This document shows, in pieces, positions 17,227 through 26,781 of a stretch of 38,839 nt of DNA; position 1 is the stretch's first letter; each line of letters starts with the position of its first letter. This DNA comes from Shewanella hafniensis (GTDB lineage: Bacteria; Pseudomonadota; Gammaproteobacteria; Enterobacterales; Shewanellaceae), in NCBI RefSeq assembly GCF_019655335.1, contig NZ_BPFD01000046.1, positions 1 to 38,839 on the forward strand. Direction: 5' to 3'. The notes under the pieces are model-generated. The model did no database searches and had not been told where the DNA came from. It worked only from the letters and a program-made list of their open reading frames with translations. Both the position numbers and the translations under genes were made by a program.

Positions 17227-17253
17227 GTATCGGCAGCTTATAAAAAAGCTTTA
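17227..17253 (-). promoter_or_regulatory. Sigma-28 promoter for flgMN
   Basis: On the minus strand TAAAGCTT, an 11-bp gap and GCCGATAC match the FliA consensus TAAAGTTT-N11-GCCGATAA (7/8 and 7/8). This is the best such site in the window. It lies between flgA and flgM. Confidence 0.85.
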
Positions 17254-17260
17254 GATTATT

Positions 17261-17968
17261 TTACATTCTTACTTCAACTTCGCCAATGCCCGTGACTATA
17301 GCATCTAGTTCTTTGTTTGAACTGCTATTTTTGACTCTGATCCGATCGCCTTTATTGCCATCTTGTAGGGCTTCGCCCGCAGTTTTAAGTTCGAATGAGT
17401 TAGAACGAACATAAATAGATACCGAGTCGTTTTTACACACGAAGCATAAGTTATTGCTCAATATAGGATAATCCTTCGAGACGCGTCGTTTTACTCGTAC
17501 ACCTGCTAATTTACTTGGGTCATCAAACTCAGCGCCTCGTAAACTATTTTGCTCAATGTAACGGATTTCAACTTGGCTAGGGGAGATGAGTTCGCCAGGT
17601 GCTAAGGTTTCAGTTGTGACAACAACGGGGAATAAAATATCCACTCTAACCGAGATATAAATTTGCCAAGGGTAAGCGAGCTCTTGCGTATCGCAGCTGA
17701 CTTTTAGGGTGTTATTACGGCTAATTTCCCTGTCACTAGCCAATTCAACCTTAATCGGCGACGAACATTGTGACGGCAGCATTCTTGCGTCAACTATTTG
17801 CGGCGAAATATCGACTTTGGCATTAGCGGGCACGGATATCTTTTCTGAAATAAGCGCTTTAGCTAATTCTGAGATGGCCGATACGGTGGGAACAATAGGC
17901 TCTGCACTCGCAAAAGCGGGCATGAAGAGGGCGAAAACACTAAAAAAACAGACTAAATTTACTTTCAT
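17261..17968 (-). CDS. flgA: Flagellar P-ring assembly chaperone FlgA
   Basis: Periplasmic chaperone of 235 residues that helps FlgI form the P ring. The signal peptide is MKVNLVCFFSVFALFMPAFA, with cleavage near ASAEP. The C-terminal SAF domain is visible as TTETLAPGELISPSQVEIRYIEQ and VKRRVSKDYPILSNNL. The ending IRVKNSSSNKELDAIVTGIGEVEV is typical of FlgA. It is divergent from cheV and upstream of flgMN; the sigma-28 site between flgA and flgM suggests separate late control of the latter. Confidence 0.94.
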   Translation of the reverse strand: MKVNLVCFFSVFALFMPAFASAEPIVPTVSAISELAKALISEKISVPANAKVDISPQIVDARMLPSQCSSPIKVELASDREISRNNTLKVSCDTQELAYPWQIYISVRVDILFPVVVTTETLAPGELISPSQVEIRYIEQNSLRGAEFDDPSKLAGVRVKRRVSKDYPILSNNLCFVCKNDSVSIYVRSNSFELKTAGEALQDGNKGDRIRVKNSSSNKELDAIVTGIGEVEVRM

Positions 17969-18067
17969 AATGAAGAGACTAGCTTGTAACGCCAGAATGC
18001 ACCTATACTTTTATCAAGTTCGAAGCTGACCACTGTAATAATAATTTGCATCACTGTCAGAAGATTG

Positions 18068-18094
18068 ACTCAGTTTCGACTATGTTTATCGATA
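18068..18094 (+). promoter_or_regulatory. Weak candidate sigma-28 promoter for cheV
   Basis: CTCAGTTT, an 11-bp gap and ATCGATAG share 5/8 bases with each half of the FliA consensus. The spacing is exact, and the site lies 80 bp before cheV. No sigma-54 element was seen in the flgA-cheV gap. Confidence 0.35.
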
Positions 18095-18173
18095 GATAAG
18101 ACGTAAGCAATTAATATGCCTATACTCAAACGAGTCATAGGGCCGTACATAAACAGAACAACAAGGCAGAGTT

Positions 18174-19094
18174 ATGTCGAGTATTCTTGATTCAGTCAAC
18201 AAACGAACCCAGCTCGTTGGTCAAAACCGTTTAGAATTGCTGCTTTTTAAATTAAACGGTCGTCAACGGTTTGGGATTAACGTGTTTAAGGTGAAAGAAG
18301 TACTGCAGTGCCCGCCACTGACAACTTTGCCTAAACTTAATCCTTATGTTAAAGGTGTCGCGCATATTCGCGGTACGACTATTTCAGTTATTGATCTGAG
18401 TGCGGCAACAGGTGGTAGACCTTTAGCGAGTACTGAAAACTGTTTCATCATTATTTCTGAATATAACCGTAGCGTTCAAGGTTTCTTGGTCAGTTCTGTT
18501 GAGCGGATTATCAACATGAATTGGGAAGCGATTATGCCTCCGCCGCAAGGTGCCGGTCGTTATTCTTATCTGACGGCTGTAACTGAGATTGAAGGTGAAT
18601 TGGTTGAAATTCTCGATGTAGAAAAAATCTTAGATGAGATTTCACCGGTTAAAACCGCTATCAGTGAAGAAGCCAATGAAAAGCTGACCCTCGACAGAAC
18701 CCAGCATTACCATATTATGGTTATCGATGATTCTGCCGTGGCGCGTAAGCAAATTATTCGTTCACTCGAGTCATTGAACTTACAAATTGATACCGCAAAA
18801 GATGGTCGAGAAGCATTAGATAAGCTTAAAGAAATCGCCAAAGAAATGGACAATGTTGCCGATGAAATCCCTCTCATTATCTCAGACATTGAGATGCCTG
18901 AAATGGATGGTTATACCCTGACCGCTGAGATCCGAGATGATCCTAAGCTCAAGCATATTAAAGTGGTACTGCACACGTCGTTAAGTGGTGTATTCAATCA
19001 GGCAATGGTTCAAAAAGTGGGGGCCAATGACTTTATCGCTAAGTTTAATCCCGACGAACTGGCTGCTGCCGTGAATAAACACTTAAGTTTGTAA
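18174..19094 (+). CDS. cheV: Chemotaxis coupling protein CheV
   Basis: A 306-residue hybrid of a CheW-like coupling domain (about 20-165, with FGINVFKVKEVLQCPPLTTLP and VKGVAHIRGTTISVIDLSAA) and a receiver domain (about 180-306). The receiver has VIDDSAVARKQ at its acidic pocket, Asp238 as likely phosphorylation site in LIISDIEMPEMDGY, and FIAKF with the conserved Lys. It links receptors to CheA and may dampen or adapt signalling. cheR follows after 99 bp. Such a cheV-cheR pair next to flgB is the common layout in Vibrio, Pseudomonas and Shewanella. Confidence 0.95.
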   Translation: MSSILDSVNKRTQLVGQNRLELLLFKLNGRQRFGINVFKVKEVLQCPPLTTLPKLNPYVKGVAHIRGTTISVIDLSAATGGRPLASTENCFIIISEYNRSVQGFLVSSVERIINMNWEAIMPPPQGAGRYSYLTAVTEIEGELVEILDVEKILDEISPVKTAISEEANEKLTLDRTQHYHIMVIDDSAVARKQIIRSLESLNLQIDTAKDGREALDKLKEIAKEMDNVADEIPLIISDIEMPEMDGYTLTAEIRDDPKLKHIKVVLHTSLSGVFNQAMVQKVGANDFIAKFNPDELAAAVNKHLSL

Positions 19095-19193
19095 GTGCAG
19101 TAGTTAGTACCTAGATACGCTTTACGCTATAATCTCGACTTTATAACATGATGGTTTCGCACTGATTTTGGTGCTTGCTATAGGATTTAGGAT

Positions 19194-20033
19194 GTGAATG
19201 TGCCAAATAAATCACTCGCTGAAGCTGAATATAATCAATTTAGGTTGTTCTTAGAGCAACACAGCGGCATCGTACTGGGTGAAAATAAGCAATATCTGGT
19301 GCGCAGTCGTCTAGCTCCTCTGATGGGGAAATATAACCTGCCATCCTTATCTGATGTGGTTAAGCATTCGATGAAGCCAACGGAACGTGCGCTTCGGGCT
19401 GAAGTGATCGATGCTATGACGACTAATGAAACCCTCTGGTTTCGTGATCGTTATCCATTTGAGTTATTGCATAACGTTTTGTTACCTGAGTACAGTCGTT
19501 TAGGTCGTCCACTTAAGATTTGGTCGGCCGCGTGTTCGTCTGGGCAAGAACCCTATTCACTGGCGATGACGATTCTTGAGTATCAACAAAAGAAGCCTGG
19601 TGCGCTTGCGGGTAGTGCGTCAATTCAAGCCACGGATTTATCGCCTTCCATGTTGGAACGTTGCAAAAATGCTGAGTACGATAGTTTGGCATTAGCGCGC
19701 GGTTTATCCGAGGAGCGTAAGCGTCAGTTTTTTGATGCTTTGCCTTCAGGCAATATGAAGTTAAAGGATAATGTTAAGCGTTTAGTGAACTTTAGGGCAC
19801 ATAATCTGCTTGAGAGTTATAGCTTACTTGGTAAGTTCGACATTATTTTTTGCCGCAATGTGCTGATTTATTTTGCGCCTGAGGCAAAGGCAAAAATTTT
19901 GCGGCAATTCGCTGCCGCTCTTAATCCCAAAGGGATCTTATTTCTTGGTGCTTCTGAATCTATAGCTGGTTTAACGGATGAGTTTGACATGGTCCGTTGT
20001 AATCCTGGGATTTATTACCAGAAAAAGACTTAA
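19194..20033 (+). CDS. cheR: Chemotaxis protein methyltransferase CheR
   Basis: Uses S-adenosylmethionine to methylate receptor glutamates; 279 residues. The N-terminal helical domain (FRLFLEQHSGIVLGENKQYLVRSRL) is followed by TTNETLWFRDRYPFELL. The methyltransferase core shows WSAACSSGQEPYSLAM, the SAM-binding motif, and FCRNVLIYFAPEAK. The start is a GTG at 19194 with AGGA 8 bp upstream; a second in-frame GTG at 19200 is almost as good. A strong terminator follows the gene and separates it from flgB. Confidence 0.95.
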   Translation: MNVPNKSLAEAEYNQFRLFLEQHSGIVLGENKQYLVRSRLAPLMGKYNLPSLSDVVKHSMKPTERALRAEVIDAMTTNETLWFRDRYPFELLHNVLLPEYSRLGRPLKIWSAACSSGQEPYSLAMTILEYQQKKPGALAGSASIQATDLSPSMLERCKNAEYDSLALARGLSEERKRQFFDALPSGNMKLKDNVKRLVNFRAHNLLESYSLLGKFDIIFCRNVLIYFAPEAKAKILRQFAAALNPKGILFLGASESIAGLTDEFDMVRCNPGIYYQKKT

Positions 20034-20049
20034 GTTTGCTTCTTTAAAG

Positions 20050-20079
20050 AAAATTACCGACATTTGTCGGTAATTTTTT
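20050..20079 (+). terminator. Intrinsic terminator after cheR
   Basis: AAATTACCGAC pairs with GTCGGTAATTT around a small loop (ATTT), followed by a T-run. It begins 17 bp after the cheR stop. Confidence 0.88.
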
Positions 20080-20127
20080 ACCCATCACTTGCTCATCCCT
20101 ATTGTTATTCTCATTATTCCACTATGT

Positions 20128-20143
20128 TGGCACATGAATTGCT
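20128..20143 (+). promoter_or_regulatory. Sigma-54 promoter for flgBCDE
   Basis: TGGCAC-ATGAA-TTGCT matches the sigma-54 consensus TGGCAC-N5-TTGCW in all positions, with GG and GC ten bases apart. The predicted start near 20154 is about 23 bp before flgB. Confidence 0.9.
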
Positions 20144-20176
20144 TTATTTCCGTGAGTAACACGAGGAGGCAATTTT

Positions 20177-20581
20177 ATGGCGATCAATTTTGATAATGCA
20201 CTGGGTGTGCATCAGTACACTCTCGGTATTAGAGCGCAGCGAGCTGAAGTCATTTCGAGCAATATCGCTAACGCCGATACGCCACATTATAAAGCCCGTG
20301 ATGTTGATTTTTCTGCGGCAATGCAGGCCGCCCGTGGCCAACAACAGCAGCGTAATAGTCTTGAAATGCAAGAGTCAGACAAGCATTTTGGTCTTGCTGA
20401 GTTGACGGGTCAATTTGTTAAGTTCCGTGTGCCAAATCAACCCGATACCGGTGATGGCAATACCGTTGATATCCAACAGGAACAATCGGCATTCATGCAA
20501 AATGCCCTTGAATATCAAATGTCATTAGGCTTTTTAGACAGTAAGTTTAGTGGCATGAAGAAAGCGCTGAGAGGGGATTAA
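20177..20581 (+). CDS. flgB: Flagellar proximal rod protein FlgB
   Basis: A 134-residue rod subunit exported through the flagellar type III gate. It has the shared axial-protein N-motif ([25 protein letters not shown]) and a helical C-terminus ([26 protein letters not shown]). GAGGAGG lies before the ATG. The gene opens the flgBCDE unit behind a perfect sigma-54 element, and flgC starts 2 bp after its stop. Confidence 0.95.
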   Translation: MAINFDNALGVHQYTLGIRAQRAEVISSNIANADTPHYKARDVDFSAAMQAARGQQQQRNSLEMQESDKHFGLAELTGQFVKFRVPNQPDTGDGNTVDIQQEQSAFMQNALEYQMSLGFLDSKFSGMKKALRGD

Positions 20582-20583
20582 TC

Positions 20584-21000
20584 ATGAGTTTATTTAGCAT
20601 ATTTGATGTTGCTGGCTCGGGAATGTCGGCTCAATCGGTCAGGTTGAACACCACTGCGAGTAACATAGCTAACGCTGATTCCGTCTCGAGTAGCGTAGAT
20701 AAGACCTATCGTTCCCGTCATCCTATTTTTGAAGCTGAAATGGCCAAAGCGCAAAGTCAGCAACAAGCCTCTCAAGGTGTTGCGGTAAAAGGCATTGTTG
20801 AAAGTGATAAACCACTACTAAAAGAATACTCGCCCGATCATCCAATGGCGGATGCGGACGGCTTTATTTATAAACCGAATGTTAATGTCATGGAAGAAAT
20901 GGCAGATATGATTTCTGCTTCGCGCTCATATCAAATGAATGTTCAGGTCGCTGAAGCAGCTAAGTCTATGCTGCAACAAACACTTGGGATGGGTAAATAA
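20584..21000 (+). CDS. flgC: Flagellar proximal rod protein FlgC
   Basis: A 138-residue rod subunit. The N-motif is SVRLNTTASNIANADSVSS. The middle has YSPDHPMADADGFIYKPNVNVMEEMADMISASRSYQMNVQVAEAAKSM, a classic FlgC/FlgG-type C-terminal region. The length is the same as in E. coli (134). It is packed directly behind flgB and ahead of flgD, so it is transcribed from the sigma-54 promoter at 20128. Confidence 0.96.
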   Translation: MSLFSIFDVAGSGMSAQSVRLNTTASNIANADSVSSSVDKTYRSRHPIFEAEMAKAQSQQQASQGVAVKGIVESDKPLLKEYSPDHPMADADGFIYKPNVNVMEEMADMISASRSYQMNVQVAEAAKSMLQQTLGMGK

Positions 21001-21024
21001 CATGTGTTACTTAGGAGGTAAGCT

Positions 21025-21795
21025 GTGAGCCTCATTAATCAAATTAACCAAGCCTCGGCGCAGACGGCTCAAAATAAGAGTCAGTCAAATGCTGTTACGA
21101 CCAATTCATCAACCAGCTCAACGGGCAATCCGTTTCTTGATGGCATACGTTTGCCAAAAGATTCGATAGTACCGGAAGCTAAAAGCCAACAGTTAACTCA
21201 AGATGACTTTTTCTCGTTATTAAGCCAACAGTTATCGATGCAGGACCCTTTTAAGCCTGTCGACAACGATCAAATGATTGCGCAGATGGCATCATTCTCG
21301 ACGGTTGATGGTATTACTAAGTTGAATAATGAAATCGTTAATTTAAACGGTGTTATGACGTCGAGCCAAGCATTGCAGGCATCAGGACTTGTTGGTCGCA
21401 AGGTATTGATCCCAACCGATACAGGTAACATTTCAGCTGAAAGCCCAACAATAAAAGGTGTGATTAGCACGCCAGCTAAAATTCCTGAAGTTACTGTACG
21501 TGTTGAGGATGATAAAGGCCAAGTTGTGACCACCTTTAAAGTTGATGGCAGCAAGGGGGGCAATGTCGATGTCAACTGGGATGGCCTCGATAAAGATGGA
21601 AAACCTGTAACCGCAGGTAACTATTCGATCAAGGCGAGTGGGTTAGTGGATGGGAAATCCCAAGAATTGCCAGTCTCGACCTATGCTCATGTGACCAGTG
21701 TCTCTCTTGGTACGGCCAGTACTGGTGCCATTCTTAACTTGAGAGGCGGTATGGGCATCAAGTTAACCGATGTATTAGCTGTATCTGAAACCTAA
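21025..21795 (+). CDS. flgD: Flagellar hook cap / assembly protein FlgD
   Basis: Scaffold cap for hook polymerisation, 256 residues. The N-part holds QDDFFSLLSQQLSMQDPFKPVDNDQMIAQMASFSTVDGI, the FlgD signature. The C-part is an Ig-like domain with VNWDGLDKDGKPVTAGNYSIKASG (FlgD_ig). The start is a GTG at 21025 preceded by a strong GGAGGT. It follows flgC by 24 bp and is 82 bp ahead of flgE. Confidence 0.95.
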   Translation: MSLINQINQASAQTAQNKSQSNAVTTNSSTSSTGNPFLDGIRLPKDSIVPEAKSQQLTQDDFFSLLSQQLSMQDPFKPVDNDQMIAQMASFSTVDGITKLNNEIVNLNGVMTSSQALQASGLVGRKVLIPTDTGNISAESPTIKGVISTPAKIPEVTVRVEDDKGQVVTTFKVDGSKGGNVDVNWDGLDKDGKPVTAGNYSIKASGLVDGKSQELPVSTYAHVTSVSLGTASTGAILNLRGGMGIKLTDVLAVSET

Positions 21796-21877
21796 GTTTG
21801 CCTAAAAGAATTTTTGCAGCATCCGAATTGGGCGTAAGTCGCTCATCAATGAATTGAGTCAAGTGTAGAGGTGAATT

Positions 21878-23260
21878 ATGTCGTTTAACATTGCATTGAG
21901 TGGCATTGCTGCCGCGCAGAAAGATTTAAACACTACGGCGAATAACATTGCTAATGCGAACACCATTGGCTTTAAAGAGTCCCGTGCTGAATTTGCGGAT
22001 GTGTACGCTAATTCTATTTTTTCAAATGCTAAAACTGCTGTTGGTGGTGGTGTTGCAACGAGTCAAGTGGCACAGCAATTCCATCAAGGCAGCTTACAAC
22101 TGACGAATAACTCCCTCGACTTGGCAATCAAAGGTGGTGGTTTCTTTGTAACGTCCTCTGAATTAGGAACATTAGATCACGCATTCACCCGTGCAGGCGC
22201 TTTTAAAGTAGATTCTAATAATTACATGGTGGATTCGGCTGGTAATTATTTACAGACTTTCCCTGTGGATAAAGACGGCAACTCAACATCTGTGAGTTTA
22301 ACCACGGCTAAGCCTGTACAAATTCCCGATACTGCAGGTAGTCCAGTAAAGACTGAGAATGTTACTTTACAAATGAACTTAAATGCTAAAGCTGAAGCCC
22401 TAGATCCTGCTTTATTTGACCACACCGATCCAAAAACTTATAACAATGTCACTTCAATGACTATTTATGACTCACTCGGTGAGGGCCACATCATGACCAC
22501 GTACTTTGTGAAGCCTAAAGACGGTGCATATAATGGTGAGAGTAATTGGGTGGCTTATTATGCTATTGATAATAAACCTGTAAATTTAAATGGCCCTGCA
22601 GGTAAATACGATGTGGATACTGATGGTGACGGTAGTCCAGATGTGCCACCTGTTGCGGGCGGTGGTGGTGTTTCAGCGCAAACTGCTGGTGGCTGGACGG
22701 GGGCGGTGCTGAAGTTTAACTCAGTTGGAGCCTATATTGACAGTAATCCTGCAGTTATTACTACGGCGCCACTTGGTAATAAACCAGCTGGTGTATTAGG
22801 TGCTGGAGCGGATGGCACTCAAGCATTAACAGTGAAGTTCAATGCGCCAACGCAATATGCAGATCCTTTTGCGGCGACTGAATTGAAACAAGATGGTACG
22901 ACGGTTGGTCGTTTAACTAACGTTGAAATTGGTGCTGATGGCCTAATTACAGCAAGCTATTCTAACGGTTCGAACGTTGCTTTAGCACGGGTTGCTTTAG
23001 TTCGTTTTGCTAACGAACAAGGTTTAACGCAAGTGGGGAATACGTCGTGGAAAGCCAGTTTAGCTTCAGGTCCTGCGTTAGCGGGTGAGCCCAATAGTGG
23101 AACTTTTGGTAGTCTCAGTTCATCGGCGTTAGAGCAATCGAACATCGATTTAACGACTGAACTGGTCGATTTAATTTCGGCGCAGCGTAACTTCCAAGCG
23201 AACTCTCGTACCCTTGAAGTGAATAACACGCTGCAACAAACCGTATTACAAATCCGCTAA
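21878..23260 (+). CDS. flgE: Flagellar hook protein FlgE
   Basis: Structural subunit of the hook, 460 residues (E. coli 402). The N-terminal axial motif is LNTTANNIANANTIGFKESRAEF. The C-terminus has SNIDLTTELVDLISAQRNFQANSRTLEVNNTLQQTVLQIR. The central D2-type region is longer than in enteric FlgE and includes a Gly/Pro-rich stretch at about residue 247-270 (DVPPVAGGGGVSAQTAGGW). GAGGTG precedes the ATG. It ends the flgBCDE unit; a 12-bp perfect hairpin follows. Confidence 0.95.
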   Translation: MSFNIALSGIAAAQKDLNTTANNIANANTIGFKESRAEFADVYANSIFSNAKTAVGGGVATSQVAQQFHQGSLQLTNNSLDLAIKGGGFFVTSSELGTLDHAFTRAGAFKVDSNNYMVDSAGNYLQTFPVDKDGNSTSVSLTTAKPVQIPDTAGSPVKTENVTLQMNLNAKAEALDPALFDHTDPKTYNNVTSMTIYDSLGEGHIMTTYFVKPKDGAYNGESNWVAYYAIDNKPVNLNGPAGKYDVDTDGDGSPDVPPVAGGGGVSAQTAGGWTGAVLKFNSVGAYIDSNPAVITTAPLGNKPAGVLGAGADGTQALTVKFNAPTQYADPFAATELKQDGTTVGRLTNVEIGADGLITASYSNGSNVALARVALVRFANEQGLTQVGNTSWKASLASGPALAGEPNSGTFGSLSSSALEQSNIDLTTELVDLISAQRNFQANSRTLEVNNTLQQTVLQIR

Positions 23261-23276
23261 TCATTACTTTGTTTAA

Positions 23277-23306
23277 CTAAGTGTTGCCGCCAGTGGCAAC
23301 ACTTAG
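23277..23306. terminator. Hairpin after flgE, probable terminator
   Basis: A 12-bp perfect stem (CTAAGTGTTGCC with GGCAACACTTAG) has a 6-nt loop. The T-tract after it is weak (CCTTTATCC), so it may only partly stop transcription. It lies between flgE and the sigma-54 promoter of flgF. Confidence 0.6.
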
Positions 23307-23379
23307 CCTTTATCCTGCTATCAATTCACTTCATTTCCTTATTCTTCAATTCTATCAGTAAATTAAACGTCAACTTTAT

Positions 23380-23395
23380 TGGCACGATGCTTGCT
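23380..23395 (+). promoter_or_regulatory. Sigma-54 promoter for flgFGHIJKL
   Basis: TGGCAC-GATGC-TTGCT is a perfect sigma-54 element with GG-N10-GC spacing. The predicted start near 23406 is 27 bp before flgF. With the hairpin upstream it shows that flgF starts a new transcription unit. Confidence 0.9.
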
Positions 23396-23432
23396 TTGCT
23401 ATTGTCATGTAGAAAATTTGACGGAGCAGTCT

Positions 23433-24176
23433 GTGGACAAATTCCTTTATGTCGCCATGAGTGGCGCCAAGCAAAATATGAATGAGCTGGCGCTCCGTGC
23501 GAACAACCTAGCCAATGCTAATACCGACGGTTTTAAATCCGATATGGCGCAAGCTCGCTCGATGCAGGCCTTCGGTGAAGGATTGCCTACAAGGGTGTTT
23601 GCGATGACAGAGTCTCCGTCAGCAAATTTTCGCTCAGGTCCAATAAAAACGACCGGACGAGATCTCGATGTTGCCATTAAAGGCGACGGCTGGTTTGCCG
23701 TGCAGGCAAAAGATGGCAGTGAAGCCTATACCCGCGCTGGTAGTTTAAGTTTCGACTCTACGGGTTTACTACACAATGACAGGGGAAATCCTGTTATGGG
23801 GGATGCCGGTCCCATAGTGTTGCCGCTCCCTATCGAGAAAGTTTCAATTTCTCAGGATGGCATTATTTCTGTTCGACCTCAGGGCGCTACCGCTGAAGTG
23901 GTGGAAGAAGTTGGTCGCTTGAAACTCGTTAATCCAGGTAATGCCGAGATGATGCGCGGTGAGGATGGATTGTTCCGGCTTGTGTCAGGGAATATCGCTC
24001 CTGCCGATCCTAGCGTAGGGGTTGAAAGTGGCGCAGTGGAAGGCAGTAACGTAAACCCTGTCGATGAAATGGTGTCTTTGATTGACCTTCAGCGTCAGTT
24101 TGAATTGCAAGTCAAGATGATGAAAACCGCGGAAGAAAATGATCGCGCTTCATCTTCATTAATGCGTATTAGTTAG
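23433..24176 (+). CDS. flgF: Flagellar proximal rod protein FlgF
   Basis: Rod subunit of 247 residues. The N-terminus MDKFLYVAMSGAKQNMNELALRANNLANANTDGFKSD is the FlgF form of the axial motif. The C-terminus EGSNVNPVDEMVSLIDLQRQFELQVKMMKTAEEND is typical. I chose GTG 23433, with GGAG at 23422-23425; the in-frame ATG at 23379 lies on top of the sigma-54 promoter and would add 18 unrelated residues. flgG starts 10 bp downstream. Confidence 0.95.
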   Translation: MDKFLYVAMSGAKQNMNELALRANNLANANTDGFKSDMAQARSMQAFGEGLPTRVFAMTESPSANFRSGPIKTTGRDLDVAIKGDGWFAVQAKDGSEAYTRAGSLSFDSTGLLHNDRGNPVMGDAGPIVLPLPIEKVSISQDGIISVRPQGATAEVVEEVGRLKLVNPGNAEMMRGEDGLFRLVSGNIAPADPSVGVESGAVEGSNVNPVDEMVSLIDLQRQFELQVKMMKTAEENDRASSSLMRIS

Positions 24177-24186
24177 GAGATAGATT

Positions 24187-24975
24187 ATGCATCCGGCGTT
24201 ATGGATTAGTAAAACTGGCTTAGACGCACAGCAAACTGACATTGCGGTGATCTCGAACAACGTGGCGAACGCCAGCACTGTGGGCTACAAGAAAAGTCGC
24301 GCAGTATTTGAAGATTTGCTTTACCAAACAGTTAACCAAGCGGGCGGTGTCAGCGCTTCTAACACTAAGTTACCTAATGGGTTAAACATAGGTGCGGGTA
24401 CCAAAGTCGTCGCCACGCAGAAAATGTTTACCCAAGGCAACATGCTGACTACGGATAACTCATTGGATCTGATGATTGAAGGCCCCGGCTTTTTTGAAAT
24501 CCAGCTACCCGATGGTACTGCAGCCTATACCCGAAACGGTCAGTTTACCTTAGACGATACGGGCCAGATTGTGACGCCAGGTTCTGGCTACTTGTTGCAA
24601 CCCGCGATCACGATTCCTGACAATGCGACCAGTATTACCGTTTCCGCTGAGGGTGAAGTTTCAGTGAAAACCCCAGGTACAGCAGAGAACCAAGTTGTGG
24701 GTCAGTTGACTATGACGGATTTTATTAATCCATCGGGTCTGGATCCTATGGGGCAAAACTTATACACGGAAACCGGTGCGAGCGGCACGCCAATTCAAGG
24801 TACTGCTTCGTTAGATGGCATGGGAGCGATTCGCCAAGGCGCCTTAGAAACCTCTAACGTTAACGTGACCGAAGAACTTGTGAACCTTATCGAAAGTCAG
24901 CGCATTTACGAGATGAACTCCAAAGTGATTTCAGCGGTAGATCAGATGCTGTCTTACGTGACTCAGAATTTATAG
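24187..24975 (+). CDS. flgG: Flagellar distal rod protein FlgG
   Basis: Distal rod subunit of 262 residues (E. coli 260). It starts [39 protein letters not shown], carries [32 protein letters not shown] in the middle, and ends with [43 protein letters not shown]. All are hallmark FlgG sequences. AGGAG precedes the ATG. It is the second gene of the flgF unit. Confidence 0.97.
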   Translation: MHPALWISKTGLDAQQTDIAVISNNVANASTVGYKKSRAVFEDLLYQTVNQAGGVSASNTKLPNGLNIGAGTKVVATQKMFTQGNMLTTDNSLDLMIEGPGFFEIQLPDGTAAYTRNGQFTLDDTGQIVTPGSGYLLQPAITIPDNATSITVSAEGEVSVKTPGTAENQVVGQLTMTDFINPSGLDPMGQNLYTETGASGTPIQGTASLDGMGAIRQGALETSNVNVTEELVNLIESQRIYEMNSKVISAVDQMLSYVTQNL

Positions 24976-24986
24976 AGGCAAACATC

Positions 24987-25661
24987 ATGGCTAGATATCT
25001 TGTGTTGGCCGTCGCGTTATTGCTTGCAGCTTGTAGCTCGACGCAAAAGAAACCCCTTGCGGATGATCCCTTTTATGCGCCGGTATATCCAGAGGCACCG
25101 CCGACAAAAATTGCTGCGACTGGTTCTATTTATCAAGACAGTCAAGCATCTAGCTTGTATTCGGATATACGTGCTCACAAAGTTGGCGACATTATCACTA
25201 TCGTTTTGAAAGAGTCGACTCAAGCTAAGAAGAGTGCAGGCAATCAGATCAAAAAAGGCTCTGACATGAGCTTAGATCCTATCTTCGCCGGTGGTAGTAA
25301 TATCTCCGTTGGCGGAGTGCCAATTGATTTACGTTATAAAGATAGCATGAACACTAAGCGTGAATCGGATGCGGATCAGAGCAATAGTTTAGATGGCAGC
25401 ATCTCGGCAAACGTGATGCAAGTGCTGAACAACGGCAGCTTAGTGATCCGCGGCGAAAAATGGATCTCAATCAACAACGGTGATGAGTTTATTCGCGTCA
25501 CAGGTCTGGTTCGCTCGCAGGACATTAAACCCGATAACACTATCGATTCAACGCGAATGGCCAATGCCCGTATTCAATACAGTGGCACAGGTACTTTCGC
25601 AGATGCTCAAAAAGTGGGCTGGTTAAGCCAGTTCTTTATGAGCGACTGGTGGCCCTTCTAA
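24987..25661 (+). CDS. flgH: Flagellar L-ring lipoprotein FlgH
   Basis: Outer-membrane L-ring subunit, 224 residues. The signal peptide [16 protein letters not shown] ends at Cys16 (lipobox LAAC). The mature protein contains [30 protein letters not shown], then [32 protein letters not shown] and a closing [15 protein letters not shown]. It follows flgG by 11 bp, and flgI starts 11 bp after its stop. Confidence 0.96.
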
Positions 25662-25672
25662 GGAGTCGTATC

Positions 25673-26764
25673 ATGAAATATAAACTGGTGTTAGCCGTTG
25701 CCGTGCTAGTGTTTTCTCTACCTAGTCAGGCTGAACGAATTAAAGATATTGCCAATGTGCAGGGCGTACGCAGTAACCAGTTGATCGGTTATGGCTTAGT
25801 GGTTGGTTTGCCGGGAACGGGTGAGAAAACCAGTTATACCGAGCAGACCTTTATGACTATGCTGAAAAATTTCGGCATTAATCTTCCTGACAACGTCAAA
25901 CCAAAGATTAAAAACGTCGCTGTGGTTGCCGTACATGCGGACATGCCTGCCTTTATAAAACCGGGTCAAGATCTTGACGTCACCGTATCTAGCTTAGGCG
26001 AAGCAAAAAGTTTACGCGGTGGCACCTTATTGCAAACCTTTTTGAAAGGCGTTGACGGTAATGTGTATGCGATAGCCCAAGGCAGCTTAGTGGTGAGTGG
26101 TTTTAGTGCCGATGGTTTAGATGGTTCAAAGGTGATTCAAAATACTCCAACTGTTGGCCGTATACCCAATGGCGCGATTGTCGAGCGCAGTGTGGCGACC
26201 CCATTTTCAACCGGCGATTATTTGACGTTTAACTTACGTCGTTCTGATTTTTCTACCGCACAACGGATGGCCGATGCGATTAATGAGCTATTAGGCCCTG
26301 ATATGGCGCGTCCTTTAGACGCGACATCTGTGCAGGTCAGTGCTCCGCGTGATGTATCACAACGGGTGTCTTTTTTAGCTACGCTTGAAAACCTCGATGT
26401 TATTCCCGCAGAAGAATCTGCCAAAGTGATCGTTAACTCACGCACTGGAACCATAGTGGTTGGGCAAAACGTGCGCTTACTCCCAGCGGCGATTACCCAT
26501 GGCGGCATGACAGTCACGATTGCTGAGGCAACCCAGGTTTCACAGCCAAACGCCTTGGCCAATGGTCAAACAACCGTCACGAGCAATAGTACGATTACAG
26601 CGACAGAAAGTGACCGCCGTATGTTTATGTTTAATCCTGGCACTACGCTGGATGAGCTGGTTAGAGCGGTTAACTTGGTCGGTGCAGCCCCTTCAGATGT
26701 GTTAGCAATACTGGAAGCGTTAAAAGTGGCAGGAGCTTTGCATGGTGAACTTATCATCATCTAA
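25673..26764 (+). CDS. flgI: Flagellar P-ring protein FlgI
   Basis: Periplasmic P-ring subunit of 363 residues (E. coli 365). The signal peptide [20 protein letters not shown] is followed by [33 protein letters not shown], the FlgI signature. The C-terminus holds [38 protein letters not shown] chose ATG 25673, preceded by AAGGAG; an upstream ATG at 25649 overlaps flgH. Assembly needs the chaperone FlgA encoded at 17261-17968. Confidence 0.97.
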
Positions 26765-26781
26765 TTTCTGTCGGGAAAATC

